A stretch of 64,000 nucleotides of DNA from Mesostigma viride (taxonomy: Eukaryota; Streptophyta; Mesostigmatophyceae; Mesostigmatales; Mesostigmataceae), in contig RPFO01000348.1 of assembly GCA_009746045.1 (NCBI GenBank), positions 1,096,301 to 1,160,300 on the forward strand, read 5' to 3'. Below are positions 1 through 11,018 of this stretch, piece after piece; the stretch's first letter is position 1, and each line of letters begins with the position of its first letter. The notes beneath the pieces were generated by a model. The model made no database searches, was not told where the DNA came from, and worked only from the letters and a program-made list of their open reading frames with translations. The position numbers and the translations under genes were made by a program.

Positions 1-1
1 A

Positions 2-1111
2 AGGGGACTAAGGGAGCACCAACCGCACGTGTGCTCGTGCCCCTCGTGCGGATGGCGTCGCCCTGCTTTAGAGAAGGAAATATACGATGCATATTGTCAG
101 GAGTTGCAGCACTTCGAGGGTAATGGTGACGATTCCGGGGGCGGCGTCCTCGGCGTCGCGGACGAGCTGCTCCGGGGAAACGGTCGCAAATTCGGCATGT
201 GGAAGGACGAGTTGGCAAAGCTCCGGGGAAAGCGTTTGAGAAATCGGCCAGGGGATCCCGGAGACACCGGCGACATTTTCACCAGCGCATCCGGCGGGGA
301 CGGGCCTTGCCCCCAGGGCGACCCCGAGTTGGAGCGGGACAGCGTGGATGAGGCCCGCCGGACGTACCAAATCTCGTTGGCGAGGATGTTTGAGCGGCGG
401 ATGCTCTCCGTGTACCGGGAGCGTTCCGGCCGCGACCGAGGGGCCGCCGGCGAGGACGCAGAGGCGGACAGGGCGTCCCTGGAGCGCCGGGAGAACCGCC
501 TGCGCAAGGAGAAGGAGAAGAAGCAGCGCAAGAAGGTGCAGCGGCAGCAGGTGGAGCTCAAACGCAAGGAGGCCGAGGAAGGGGAGGGCGTCGGGGACCG
601 GGGCGGGGACAAGGGGCGGCCGCATGGGGGTGCCGACCGCAAGCTGGATGAGGCGGAGCGGCGGCGAATGGAGGAGGATGAGAGGCGCCGGCGGGGCCGC
701 AAGGATGACGGCGAGGGGTCGCGGGAGGCGAGCGAGCTGCCGAGGAAACGCAACGCCAGCTGTCCGCAGCTTGCGGATGGGAACGGGGACGTGGGGCCGG
801 GGGGTGCATTTGGGGGCCACCTCGGGTACCGCGGCCATGGGGACATGCCCGTGGGTGGCGGTCAGGTTTTCCACGACCCGCTGGGCATGGGCCAGGGTCC
901 CATGAAAATGCTGGGCCAGGAGTACGGGGTGGACGCGGGGGGGAGCATGGCAGGGGACTTGCCCAGGGGGGCCCTGGGGAACATGAGGGCGGCGCCGGCG
1001 GGCCCCTCGGGCGGGGTGGACGATGGGTCGCTGCGTGGCCATCTGATGGGGGATGTCGGCGGGCAGCATGGGTCAGCAGGGGACCGGCATGGTGGGGGTG
1101 GTCACGGGCAG
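2..1111 (+). CDS. NST1-like gene, exon 1 (partial): Cys motif and basic coiled coil
   Basis: The frame is open from base 2. The Cys-rich motif is at about bases 26-60, followed by an acidic/aromatic helix (YDAYCQELQHFEG). The K/R/E-rich coiled coil is at 490-720 and a Gly/Met/His-rich tail at 780-1111. I end the exon at CAG|GTGGGC (1111/1112) because the next exon then joins in phase 0. The open frame runs on to 1351 but loses its composition bias, so that part is read as intron. Confidence 0.65.
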
Positions 1112-4100
1112 GTGGGCGCAAGGCTGGCGCTGGCAGGCCTTGATTCTATGGCAACATTGGGTCTGGCTTTGCTGTGGGATTGTGGGACCGATGAGGCGTG
1201 GGAGATGGCAGTGGCTCACTCGTGTCTTGGGTTAGGGGCACAGCGGGGTAGGACCTGTGACGCATTCAGACTAGAACAAGGTGGGAGTGCCGTTGTGAAT
1301 GAAGTATGTGCGTACACGAATTGGAAGCGAGGAGCTAGCAGATCCATTTGATGTAGATTTGGAACGTAGGGGCACATAGTTTGAGGCGCTTTGTTGACAA
1401 TTTTGACTGGCCACCGCGGGTGATGGGATTTTATTCATCCCCCGCGGTGCGCCATGGGTCACAGGGCAGTTCCCCATGCATGCTGATGTATGGTCCCCAC
1501 ATGTACAGGGTGGGGGGCAGTTGCCGCTCTGCCACTGCCAAGGATTGTCAGCTGGATGCGTGTGGGGAGCCATGGTTCTACATGCCGAGGGGCATGTAAT
1601 CTGCTTGGGAAGCTTGTAAACCCAACGGTTGCCACAGTCTCGGGTTCCGTTGCGCTGATGTGTTCATGGCCAACAGCGTTCTTGTTGGTTGGGGAGTCGT
1701 CAGGATTGGGCATGGCTAGGTGGTCCTGGGGCCCATGGTGCACTGCTCCATAGTGGCCCACTGTAGATTGTATCAACAGGGTCGCTTTTTTTGATTTCAT
1801 GAGCAGCTCATATATATTACTGTTCGATTAGGCTTGAAGCGTTCTTGAGATGTGAGCAGCAGCTGACGGTGGTTTGTGAATAGGGCTTGGTGATGTCTTT
1901 GCCCTGTGAATAGAGCATCTGTGTCCTTGCCCTGTGAATAGAGCATGTGTCTCTTTGCCCTGTGAATAGAGCATGTGTCTCGTTGCCCTGTGAATAGAGC
2001 ATGTGCCTCCTTGCCCTTTGAATAGAGCATCTGTCTCCTTGCCCTGTGAATAGAGCGTCTGTATCCTTGCCCTGGGAATAGAGCTTGTGTCTCGGGTACA
2101 TGGAATTCGTGATGTGGAACCCGCATTGCGTGGCAGCAGGGAAAACCGTCATGGCAGCTCATGCATCGCCTTACTTCTGCACACCCCTCCACGCTCTTCT
2201 TGTTGTTGCCCCCCCTCGCGTTTTCTTGTGTGTCTTCCTCCCCTTGTGCCGTTGTGTGTGTCTCCCCCCCCTGGTGTGCTCTCGTGCGTTCATGCTGGCA
2301 CCAGTCCTCGTGGGCGAGCGAGTCGCGCCCCGGACAGGGCCGCGCCGCCCCTTTGGGCAACGGCGGCGCGATGGGCAAGGCGGACACGCGCGGGGTGGTG
2401 GCGCCTTCTGCCGCCGCCCGCCACGGCGCCAACAAGGCCAAGGGGGGCAGCGGTGGCGATGGACTCGGCGTGGAGAGCCGCAGCAACATGAACTATGATG
2501 CAGTGCTTGCATCCGCCACAAACTCATCTGGGCCTGCGGGCGTGCTAGGTTCTGGGTTTGACCCCTCCGCGGCCCCGTTCATGCCCTCAGTCGATGACCA
2601 TCACAAGCTGTACTTGCAGCAGCAGCAACAACAACAATATGGCCACCAGGGCATGTCGCCCGCGTCCCAGCAGCAACAGCAGCAGCAACAACAGCATGGG
2701 ATGCACCAGGCGTTTCGCCACGACACATACCAGCAACACTGGCAGCTGCACGCCCGGCAGGCACACCCCTTGCCCCAGCAGCAGCAGCAGCCACATGCGG
2801 GGAGGGGCCAGCCAGGGGACCGCCGCCGCCGACCCAACGAGACCGATGGGCCGCATCACGGGGGCCACTTGGCCCACGGGCGGGCTGATGGCCCGCATGG
2901 GGACCGCATGGCTGGGTTCATGGAAGACGCGGGGCAGCACCACGGTCAGCACGGTGGCGGGGCCGGCGCAGGGGGCATGCACGGCAGGAAAGGCCACGAG
3001 GCAGCTCGTAATTCTGGCGACGCGTTTGGCTCCCACGGCGGTGTCATGGGGGGGAACAAGGCCTCGCTGGGCGGCGCATCGGCTGGGGTCCTCGGGGGCG
3101 GCGGCCAGGGGTATCACCCATCGAGCGCGGTGGTCGCGGAGCTGGGAGGTGGCGGCGGGCAGGATAAGGGCGAGGCGGGGGAGGACGATGAGGACGATAA
3201 CCCGCTGGGCGACTTGAACCGCGCGCTCTCGTCGATGCTCGAGGAGTTCCTGCCCAACGGGCTTCTGTCCACGTCCATCGATGACGGCATGGACGTGGGC
3301 AAGGTGAGCCCGCAGTCGGGCGGGCTGGAGCGGGGGGGGGGTGGCACGGCGGGCTCGTACGGTACCGCCACGTCGTCGCTGTCCATGGCGTCAATGGACC
3401 ACGACCGGGCGGGGGAGAGCGCTGGAGTCGTGGGTGGCCCCTCGTCTGCAGCAGGCTCGTCGTCGTTGGTGACGAATGCCATGGACATGCGGGCCGGATC
3501 ATCCTCTGCCTTTGCCGGCTCGCAGCCATCGTCGGGCGGCGGGGATGATGGCCGAGGTGCGGACACGCTGGTGGGAGGGGAGGACGCCCGCGAGTTGGAG
3601 CGTTCCGCGGGGATACTGGCGGACGCGTCACGGAACGACTCCCAGCGCCCGCCGCAACTGTCGCCTTCGCATCAGCAGCAGCAAGCCTCGCAGCCGTCAC
3701 ATCAGCCACCGCAGCCACCAACGGGGACGGAAGGGGGCGACCGCCAGGGCGAGGGTGCGGTGCAGGGTTCAGGGGCCATGCCCCCCGTGTCATATTCCCC
3801 CTCGAGCATGGCGGGTGCTGCAGGGAACCGCATGACACCGTCTTCCTTCTGGACGGGCATGAGCGGGCCGCAAGCAACCTCCTCCAGCGCTGCTGTCTCT
3901 GCCCCTGGTGCCCCCGGCCGCGGCGACGCTCACAGCGGGAATAAGGGTAACGCGGCGCACCTGCCAGGGGGAAAGCACCACCAGGCCAGGGACACAGGCG
4001 GGCGTAACCGCAAGGGCGGCGACGCGGTGGCAGGCGGGATGGTGCCGCTGGGGCCTGGATTTGAGCCAGGTTTGCCGGGTGTCAACATGCCGCGCAGCGC

Positions 4101-4738
4101 GTCGGTCCCCCCCAAGCTGGTCGAGGACAAGCACGGCCACGCCCGGCCGATGGGTGGCGCAAACATGTGGTCGCTTGGTCGAACCGATGCGCCGGGGCAG
4201 GGGCCGTTGCGGCAATCGGGGGCGCCTGCGCAGCCGGCGCAACCGCACGCGCAGCATCAACGGCAGCGGAGGCAGACGGCCGAGTCGGAGGAGTCGGTGG
4301 TGTTGGGGCCGCCGCGCCGCGCGGTCTCTGTGAGCCCCTCGCTGGCCAACGCGGGGGGCATGGCATCCGTGCCGCCGGCGCTGCTGCCCCCGCAGCACCA
4401 CGCGCAGATGGCACCGCTGGGCGTCGGGGTCGGTTTTCCCCAGATGTACCCTGGCGGCGTGGGCCTGGCATCGTCCAACACTTGGCAGCCGCAAGCAGGC
4501 GTCGGGATGCCTCCGCCGCAGCCGCCGGGTGGGTTTGGCGGCGCGTACCCTTACAACTTGCACGCGCACGCGGATATGCTTGGTGGGTCTGGCATGGTGG
4601 GTGGGGCCGCGTCGGGCATGGGTGGGCACGGGCTGTCCGGCATCCCCCCCCCTTCCCCCCAGGAGTATGTGCAGGCGTATATGCACACGTTTGTGCAGCA
4701 GCAGTACAAGTCGCAGCTCATGCAGCACCAGCACCTGC

Positions 4739-4771
<33 letters not shown>

Positions 4772-7700
4772 TGCCGCCGCTACAGGCCTCGCTCCAGCAA
4801 CAGCAACAACAACCGCAGGCACAGGTGCAGGATGGGAGAGAAGCGCCCCGCACAGAAACAGAGGCGGGAGCACAAGGCGCCATTGGGTCCACATCGTCCC
4901 AGGACGCTGCCCCCAGGGAGGCCGACGCCAGCAGTCAGCGCGCCGGCCTCGGCGAGCCAGGGTCCCTGGGGGCCAGGGCAGCGGAGCAGGACGCGTCCTC
5001 GCTCAAGCCCTCGCCCTCAATGGCTGCGCAAAATGCCGGCCGCGGGGGGCAGGAGCGTGGGTCGGGCGGCATGGACGCGCCCCCCCAGATGATGCGGGGC
5101 CAGACACTTTCTCCTGGGCTATCCCTTTCCGGCCCCGGCGTCGCGGATGCCAGTGGCGAGGGGGTCTTGGCAGCAACTGTCGCTGTTGCCCCCCGCCGGC
5201 TGGAGGGGTCCATCGCGGTCTCGCACGCCCTGTCGGTTCTGTCATCCGGCAACAGCGGCCCCGCGCCGGATATCGCTGCGCGCGTGGAGGCGGTGTTTGA
5301 GGAGCTGGTGCGGGCGGGGCGGGAGGCGGCGGTGGAGCGCGAGGGCGAGGGCAAGCCGGAGGGGTTGACGGGGGATGTTGCGGCGCCAGTATCCAGGCCG
5401 CCCTCTTCTTCCTCGTTGCCGTCGTCATCGCGGCTGCTCTCGCTGCCCATGTCGACCGTCTCCTTCTGGCGAATTGTGGTGGCCAGGGACCCTGGGCTGG
5501 TGCTGGCGGGCGTCACGCTGGCAGACCTGCTGATGTTGTGGCACGGCTTCGAGCAGCGTGGGCTGATCACGTGAGTTTGGGGACAGGGAGGGGGAAAATG
5601 GGAGGGGAGAAGAGATGAGAGAAAGGGAGGGTAGAAGCGAGGGTGGCAGGGGAATGCAGAGACTCACATAGAACGAGTTTTCTTTGGTTTGTGAATGCTC
5701 TCGTGCGCGTTGTTTTCCTTTGCTCGTCATCTATGGTTTCGTGACTGTGTTGAACTCTTGTGCTCCTTCTAAAACCAGATGGGGGCGCCGTGTGCATCTG
5801 ACCATCATTTTGAAACTGACCGTGTTCATCATTCTTCATCGACCACCATTTTTAAACTGACTGTGTTCATCATTCTTCATCGACCATCATCCCTCCCATG
5901 TCCCTCGGCTCCCATCCCCCCCCGTGGTTCTTCCCCCCCCCCCCCCCCCTCCCTCGCCCACGCATCGCATCAGCGTCGGCTTCCGCGAGAAGGCCTTTGG
6001 CCAGGAGCCCTGCATCTTCAGCCTGAAGGGCGCGTGGGCGGGCGGAGAAGCGTTGCGCGACGCCTCGCCTGAGACCGCCCCCTGGCCCTCCCTGGAAACC
6101 TCCGCGTCAGCACCCCCCTCCCTCACCCCAGCAAGCGAGCCTCCTGCAGCGGCACCCGGCGCCCGCAAGCGCGGCTGGCAGCCCGTTGCAGACGCCGGCA
6201 GCAGCAACAACAACAACCCCAATGGGAACGGGTTTACGCACGGCGGCGCGGGCAGCCGCCCCGGCAGCCGCGGCAGCTCGGACAGCGGCCTCGTCGGGGC
6301 CGATGCGGGCACCGGCAAGGGTGGTGGCGGCAAGCGCACAGGCGGCGCGTCGAGCGGGGAGTCAACCCCGTCGTCCGCGAGGGCCTCGGTCGGGTCCTCC
6401 TGGGGGGGGGCGCGCGCGGTCAGCAGCAGTGGCAGCAGCAGCGGGGACGGAGGCAGCAACTCGTCGCTGCAAGCGCATGTCAGCCTCATGGCCAAGCGGC
6501 CCGCAGAACTGCCGCCCATCCGCGCGGTCCCGCTCCAGCCCATGGTAGGTTGTGTGAGGGTCTATCGTTACGGTCACTTGTGTTATGATGTCTCATTATG
6601 GTCGCTTGTGTTTTGTCGTCTCTTTACGGTAGGTTGTGTTTTGGTGTCTGGTTCCTGTTCGCTGTCCCATGGATCCATGAGGGTGGTCTCAACTCACCAG
6701 AGCCAAGGTTGGAAAACTGGCTAATTGTTTTTATATAACCAGTGTGGATTTGTTGTCTCTTGGATGTGCGGCGAGTTTTTTTTTGTCATGGCTAGCCTGC
6801 CATCATAGCCTATGAGGATGGCACGGCGGCCATTCCTCTCGTGGGGGCCGAGTTTCTTAGTTCTGGCGTGTACGCTACATCTGTGTGTGGTCAGGATGAA
6901 ATGTACGAGGTATATTATTGCACGCCCATAACAATATGCCCGGCGAGGTCCTTTCTTGTACAACTCATCTTGTAACAGCTTATAAGCTATAGCTCACATG
7001 CTATAGCTCACAAGGTATTGCCATGGCGAAGCATGGCATGTGTTTACACACAAGTCATGGCATCTGTGTACATCGGTTGTCATGTCAACTTGTGATAACC
7101 AGATGTCAACTTGTGATGTCCACTGGTTATCAGTAAGAATGTCATGGAATGGAAGGTTTCAAGAGATCCCCCGCAATCTCTGCGCTGCCGCGTCTATCAC
7201 CGCTACCACCGCCGTCACACCTGCCTCAACTGTCGCTAGAACCAGGATCGCGACTGCTCCGACGGTCGCCACTACTGCCGTTACTTACGGCCGCTGTCTT
7301 CCATGATTGCCCCGATGCACGTGCACTTCACCCTCACCCGTCGCTGCCACATGGTCCCGCTGTCACCGTCTCATGACATGGTTTCATGTTTATTCTTTGT
7401 GTTGATTGCCGCCTCGTCTCAGCCGCTGCGCGTGACAGCCAACCTGATGCGCCTGCGTGACGCATTCTCTAAGTTGGAGGCTGAAGGGGGGGTGCGCAGT
7501 GTTGGTGGTGAGGGCCCCCCCCGTGCGGTGCGGCTGGGTGACCTGCTGGCATTCTACACACGGCTCTACCGCGTCTATCAGCTGTCCGAGGAAGAGGTGG
7601 GCACCATGTTGCCATGTCTCTGGAATGCTGTAGCGTGGCCATGGCATCGCCCACGTGGTGGGAGAGCCACTGCCCTGTCTTTGACCGGGGGGGATCCCGT

Positions 7701-10195
7701 GCCTTGGTCTCAGAATGTTTGGGTGCATATGGGTTGGGAGTGCGAGTGGTGTGGCGTGGGTGATTTTGGCGGAAGGGTGTCGAAAGGGTAGCTCTTTGGG
7801 CTGGTGTTGTGGGGGTGTGGAGGTGTAGGCGTGGGGGAACGAGGAGGTTGGAATTGATTGGAGGGTCAATGGGGCGGGTTTACTGTTTATTGGTGCGGGC
7901 GTTTCCAAGTTTTTGCTGCGTTCACCTAAGTTCCTTCAGGTAGATAGGGTTGGTAGCATGCATGCGTTCCAGAGCTTTTGGACCATCATCGGTAAATCCT
8001 GTTTGTCGTTGTGGTAGTCTAGCACGTCCACCATACGCATCCTGCAAGCTCTACGATGCCTACTATACCTTAAGGGGACGCGCACGTCCAAAAGCCTGAG
8101 AAACCGAGGTTAAGGAATATCGACGCCAATGCACCAGGGAACCATCTAGTGATGATTGGGTTCTGTAAGATGTTGTTTGGACATTCGTACCACCACTTGT
8201 TGGGGGTACTACCCCCAACTAGCACCGGTGGCGAGCTAAGAAAAGAAAAAGACGCTATGTATGAGATTTTTTGCCCAAGACGAACTACTTATTCAAATGA
8301 CCTGCCCATAGATTCACGCAAAGTTACCCCATTAAAAAAAAATCTGGGCTGTTCACATGGTCAAAATGGTCACATTTGTTTGAGTTACTAATTTGCCCGC
8401 AAAATGTGTACTTTTTTGAGCAAAAAAAAAATAAATCAAATCATGAGCACATCAAACTGGGTCATCCATACATTTGAAATTTCGCCAAGTGGGAGGAAAC
8501 ACAACCCCAATTTTTGAGCTCATTCTGACAAGCGTAGCTCAAGTTATTGTTTTTCCCGTGATGCCACCTGGACAGACGCTAAAAGAGAATTGAGCTAGTG
8601 CTGGGCCAAAATGACATGTGTTTTGCCACCCTAGACACCCAAAAACATGCCCACATAGATCACGGAGTGGTAGGAGAATGCCAGGCCCGTCATACGCCCC
8701 ACCCCTCCATCCGCACAGCCAACCTTGTGAGTCTACCGTTAACAACATGGCTGGTAGGACGGCATACCTGAGCAGCATATGTGATCCCTATCTCAGGCTA
8801 ATAATGTGCGCTTTTGTGGCAACAACAAACTTGTTCCACCGAACAACACATTAAAAACCCTCTTCCAAAATGCCCAACAAGCTGGGCATGTGGAGGACCA
8901 CACACGCAGCATATACAAAGAAAATAAGCTGAGTTCTTATCCAGCAGCTCATGGCTAGCTGCTCTAGCTGGCATTACAAAGGCTATCATTTGCTCAGTGG
9001 GAAAGGTAAAGACAACGTTGGAACAGCCTACCTGCTGCATGTGCCACAATGCATTGTGTCCAGCAAAATGCACACTGCCTCCTTCTAACAAGCAGGATCC
9101 ACTTTCTTTAGGAGACAGGTGCCGTATAGTCCGTGTCTGGGGACAATGGTGCCACTGCTTAGGAAGGCCGTGTGAATTTCCTCGAGCACAACTGTCTACA
9201 AGCAATAGAAAATTCAGAGAAACATGGAAAGGAAAGCATGACACCTTCCCGACAGGTTTTGGGCCACGCGTGCAGCAAGCCAGCCACAACATAGACGAAG
9301 TAAAAGATTAAAAAACATCCAGGAATCTAACAATGCAGCGCCGAGCGGCCGCAATTTATAAGGCAGCACCTGGCCGGAAAGAAGGCAAAAAGCTTCGTTT
9401 AACGAGCTAAGAAAGCAGGAGAACGCTAGCTAAAGACGTTGAATACAAGACTGTGCTATAGCGGGCATTTTCGTGCCTAGGCGCACAAGAAAGGCCAGCC
9501 TTTTGTGGAGAGGTCGGGCGCGCATCACGCAGGCCTAATTGTTATCTTACCGCAAATGACGGTAAAGGTAAAGATAGCAGCGGGGAATTTTTGTTAATTC
9601 AGAAACATCATTAAACTAGCTTCCCTTACGACCACTAAAGCTGATAAAACTCGACAATCATAGCTGCAGGCATCCATTATACTTTATTCATCCCGACAGA
9701 AATTCAGGTTGGACGCCCCCCTGATGTTGGTAAAGAAAACAAGCCCTCGACTTCGTAGATTGCAACCTTATCGCCATAAAGCAGGATCAGTAACTAAACT
9801 TCTGCAACATTCGAGCTTTTTTTCTTCCTTCCGCATGCCAGATTTGTCACGCTCGCCTAAAATCAGTCGCCATGCACTTCCGCAAGGAGTGCGTGCACCG
9901 TGCACCCACTTTTCACGGTAAGGAGGTTACTGCGGAATCTTTTTGCAACGGAAAAAATTCGCCGCGCCGAGTCCCTTAAATGCCTGCAACTTAATGCCTG
10001 GGATGCCAACAGCCTCATGCATGTGTTCTGCGTTGATTTTTGATATGCCTCGTCGCGTGCGGTTAACCTCCCATGCTCGTTTGTCACCAGGCGCTGGCAA
10101 GCCTCAAGTCTTCGCCGGAGTTTGAGGTGGCCCAGACGGATGGCATGATGGACGTTGCGGGGGCTTGCATTCGCTGGAAGTTAGCCTGCCATTAG
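2..10195 (+). CDS. NST1-like stress-response protein, 5'-partial, five proposed exons
   Basis: Proposed join: 2-1111, 2305-5570, 5974-6544, 7423-7596, 10091-10195. All junctions are GT-AG, phases agree, and the frame is open to the window's left edge, giving 1,741 codons plus stop. The first residues carry a CxCPSCGxRR...YDAYCQEL motif, which I recognise as the hallmark of the NST1 family (fungal salt-tolerance down-regulator and plant/algal NST1-like proteins). A basic K/R/E/Q coiled coil follows (about bases 490-720), then over 1,000 residues of polyQ, Gly, His and Ser disorder. The C-terminal exons contain short ordered stretches (for example near bases 5460-5570 and 7430-7590) that I do not recognise. 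NST1 proteins are linked to stress responses and RNA-granule-like assemblies, but their biochemical role is unclear. The family call rests on one motif plus composition. The true start lies outside the window. Confidence 0.6.
1896..2095. repeat. 28-bp minisatellite, about 7 copies, in intron 1
   Basis: Seven imperfect head-to-tail copies of a unit containing CCCTGTGAATAGAGCATGTG with spacing near 28 bp. They lie in the 1112-2304 intron of the NST1-like gene. The rest of this intron shows no recognisable feature apart from a pyrimidine-rich stretch at 2200-2290 ahead of the acceptor at 2303-2304. Confidence 0.85.
2305..5570 (+). CDS. NST1-like gene, exon 2: polyQ/Gly/His-rich disordered body
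   Basis: The acceptor is GGCACCAG|TCC and the donor ATCAC|GTGAGT. The exon spans 1,088 codons plus two bases. PolyQ tracts occur at about 2613-2640, 2668-2694, 2778-2790 and 4741-4812. Long Gly/Ser/His/Ala/Pro segments dominate. An acidic segment lies near 3160-3250 (GEDDEDDNPLGDLNRALSSM). The last ~40 codons (SFWRIVVARDPGLVLAGV... to the donor) look hydrophobic and ordered, so they may start a folded C-terminal domain that continues in exon 3. No known domain was recognised there. Confidence 0.7.
5974..6544 (+). CDS. NST1-like gene, exon 3
   Basis: The acceptor follows a C-rich tract (CATCGCATCAG|CGTCGG) and the donor is CCCATG|GTAGGT. The exon completes the split codon left by exon 2 and ends in phase 0. 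The start (VGFREKAFGQEPCIFSLKG) looks ordered. The rest is a Ser/Gly/Asn/Ala-rich linker ending in a short conserved-looking stretch, AELPPIRAVPLQPM. The preceding 403-bp intron (5571-5973) holds a ~44-bp direct duplication at about 5800-5890. Confidence 0.65.
7423..7596 (+). CDS. NST1-like gene, exon 4
   Basis: The acceptor is CGTCTCAG|CCG. The 58 codons read as an ordered helical segment (VTANLMRLRDAFSKLEAEGG, then RLGDLLAFYTRLYRVYQLSEEE). Two ends are possible. Splicing at GAG|GTGGGC (7596/7597) joins in phase 0 to the exon at 10091. Reading through gives a 65-codon tail to a stop at 7789-7791. I prefer splicing because the tail has no matching composition. The upstream intron (6545-7422) shows no recognisable feature. 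Confidence 0.55.
7597..10090 (+). other. Long intron or intergenic stretch with no recognised gene
   Basis: About 2.5 kb between exon 4 and the proposed terminal exon. It is less GC-rich than the flanking exons and has A-runs (8330-8450). Only short open frames without recognisable motifs occur. If the terminal exon is wrong, this stretch would instead hold the 3' UTR of the gene and intergenic DNA. Confidence 0.5.
10091..10195 (+). CDS. Candidate terminal exon of the NST1-like gene
   Basis: The acceptor is TTGTCACCAG|GCG. It is followed by 34 codons and a TAG, reading ALASLKSSPEFEVAQTDG... then GACIRWKLACH. The phase is 0, matching the proposed exon 4 donor, and the joined text SEEE-ALASLKSSPEFEV is helical and plausible. 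GC content and codon use resemble the other exons rather than the AT-richer surroundings. It could instead be an exon of another, unseen gene. A cDNA read across 7596/10091 would settle it. Confidence 0.4.
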   Translation, partial: ALASLKSSPEFEVAQTDGMMDVAGACIRWKLACH

Positions 10196-10865
10196 ACCAG
10201 GCATGGGCGGGGGGATCAACGCATTGCTTGGTGCCGTTAAATTTGCCGAGATCACCATTCTGGTGGGCACACCACTAGGGCATGTACCCATTGCTCCGCC
10301 AGCATGGGTAAATCCAGTGTACAGGCATGGCCTGTTTGGGGCGAGAGTGCCTGTTGGGCCAGCGCAGCCTGAAAGGATGTGTCTGACACAGGGCAATCGG
10401 TTTTTACTAAGGGAGAGAACTATGCCAGCGTACTATGCCAGAGTTGTTCTGGCAGCTTCAACTTGTGCGTTGGCACTCATGCTGGGTTGTTCTCCGAGTT
10501 TGTGGGTCCTGGGAAACAAAGAATAGTAATAAAAATTTTGGGATAGCTATCTGAGCTGGATTGCGTCTAGTAGCAACAACAGCAGCGGCTGCTGCTGCTG
10601 CTGCTGCACCTGTGCCTTCCAGCTGGGTGTGTTTGACCCATTTTGCTCTCAAACGGTTAGTCATCTGGCTTAGAAGGGGCAGTGCAGCTGTTGTCTTCAT
10701 CAATGAGAATAGCAGCCTTGAAAAAGCTGACCATGTATCGGTCCATATTACCTGTTGAAATGCCCGCGCATTAAGCATGTCTTTGAATGAATCTCGTGTG
10801 GATTTGTTAATCAGACATAATTGTTATGCCTGCAGCTTGCACATGTTTGTCTCACTGAGATCTAC
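10196..10865 (+). other. Probable 3' flank of the NST1-like gene; nothing else seen
   Basis: There is no credible coding region. A (GCT/GCA)n tract lies at about 10576-10608. I did not find a clear polyadenylation signal, including the TGTAA motif of many chlorophytes. Confidence 0.4.
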
Positions 10866-10891
10866 GAGACAACTAGCGCAGGCCAGATTAA
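10866..10891 (-). repeat. Copy of the GAGACAAC-ended interspersed repeat (fragment)
   Basis: The sequence GAGACAACTAGCGCAGGC is close to the inverted end of longer copies at 18109-18250 and 41452-41590 and to fragments at 19702-19721 and 50039-50101. Only the terminal part is preserved here. Confidence 0.5.
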
Positions 10892-10917
10892 AAACCACGT
10901 AGACTAAGCACTTACGT

Positions 10918-11018
10918 GTCATGCGTGTAGGCATGCCACGGAGTAAGTTATGCCAATCTCGTAAGAAAAAATGTTACAACACAAAAGTTAAACAAAGAGA
11001 CAAATATCCTTTATGCAT
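10918..11018 (-). repeat. Short ~110-bp interspersed repeat (AGATTAGCATAGTACTCC family), copy 1
   Basis: In reverse orientation this contains the core TTACGAGATTGGCATAACTT, related to copies at 15066-15183 (-), 20570-20655 (+) and 63255-63365 (+). Shared parts are a T-run, the (A/T)GAGATTAGCATAGTAC core, a GGCATGCC step and a terminal CATGCGCATGAC palindrome. There is no coding capacity, so it is a short non-autonomous repeat of unknown class. Confidence 0.6.

Noticed and set aside
1112-1351. Continuation of the first exon of the NST1-like gene to the stop at 1351
   Set aside because: The composition changes after 1111, and a CAG|GTGGGC donor joins in phase to the exon at 2305.
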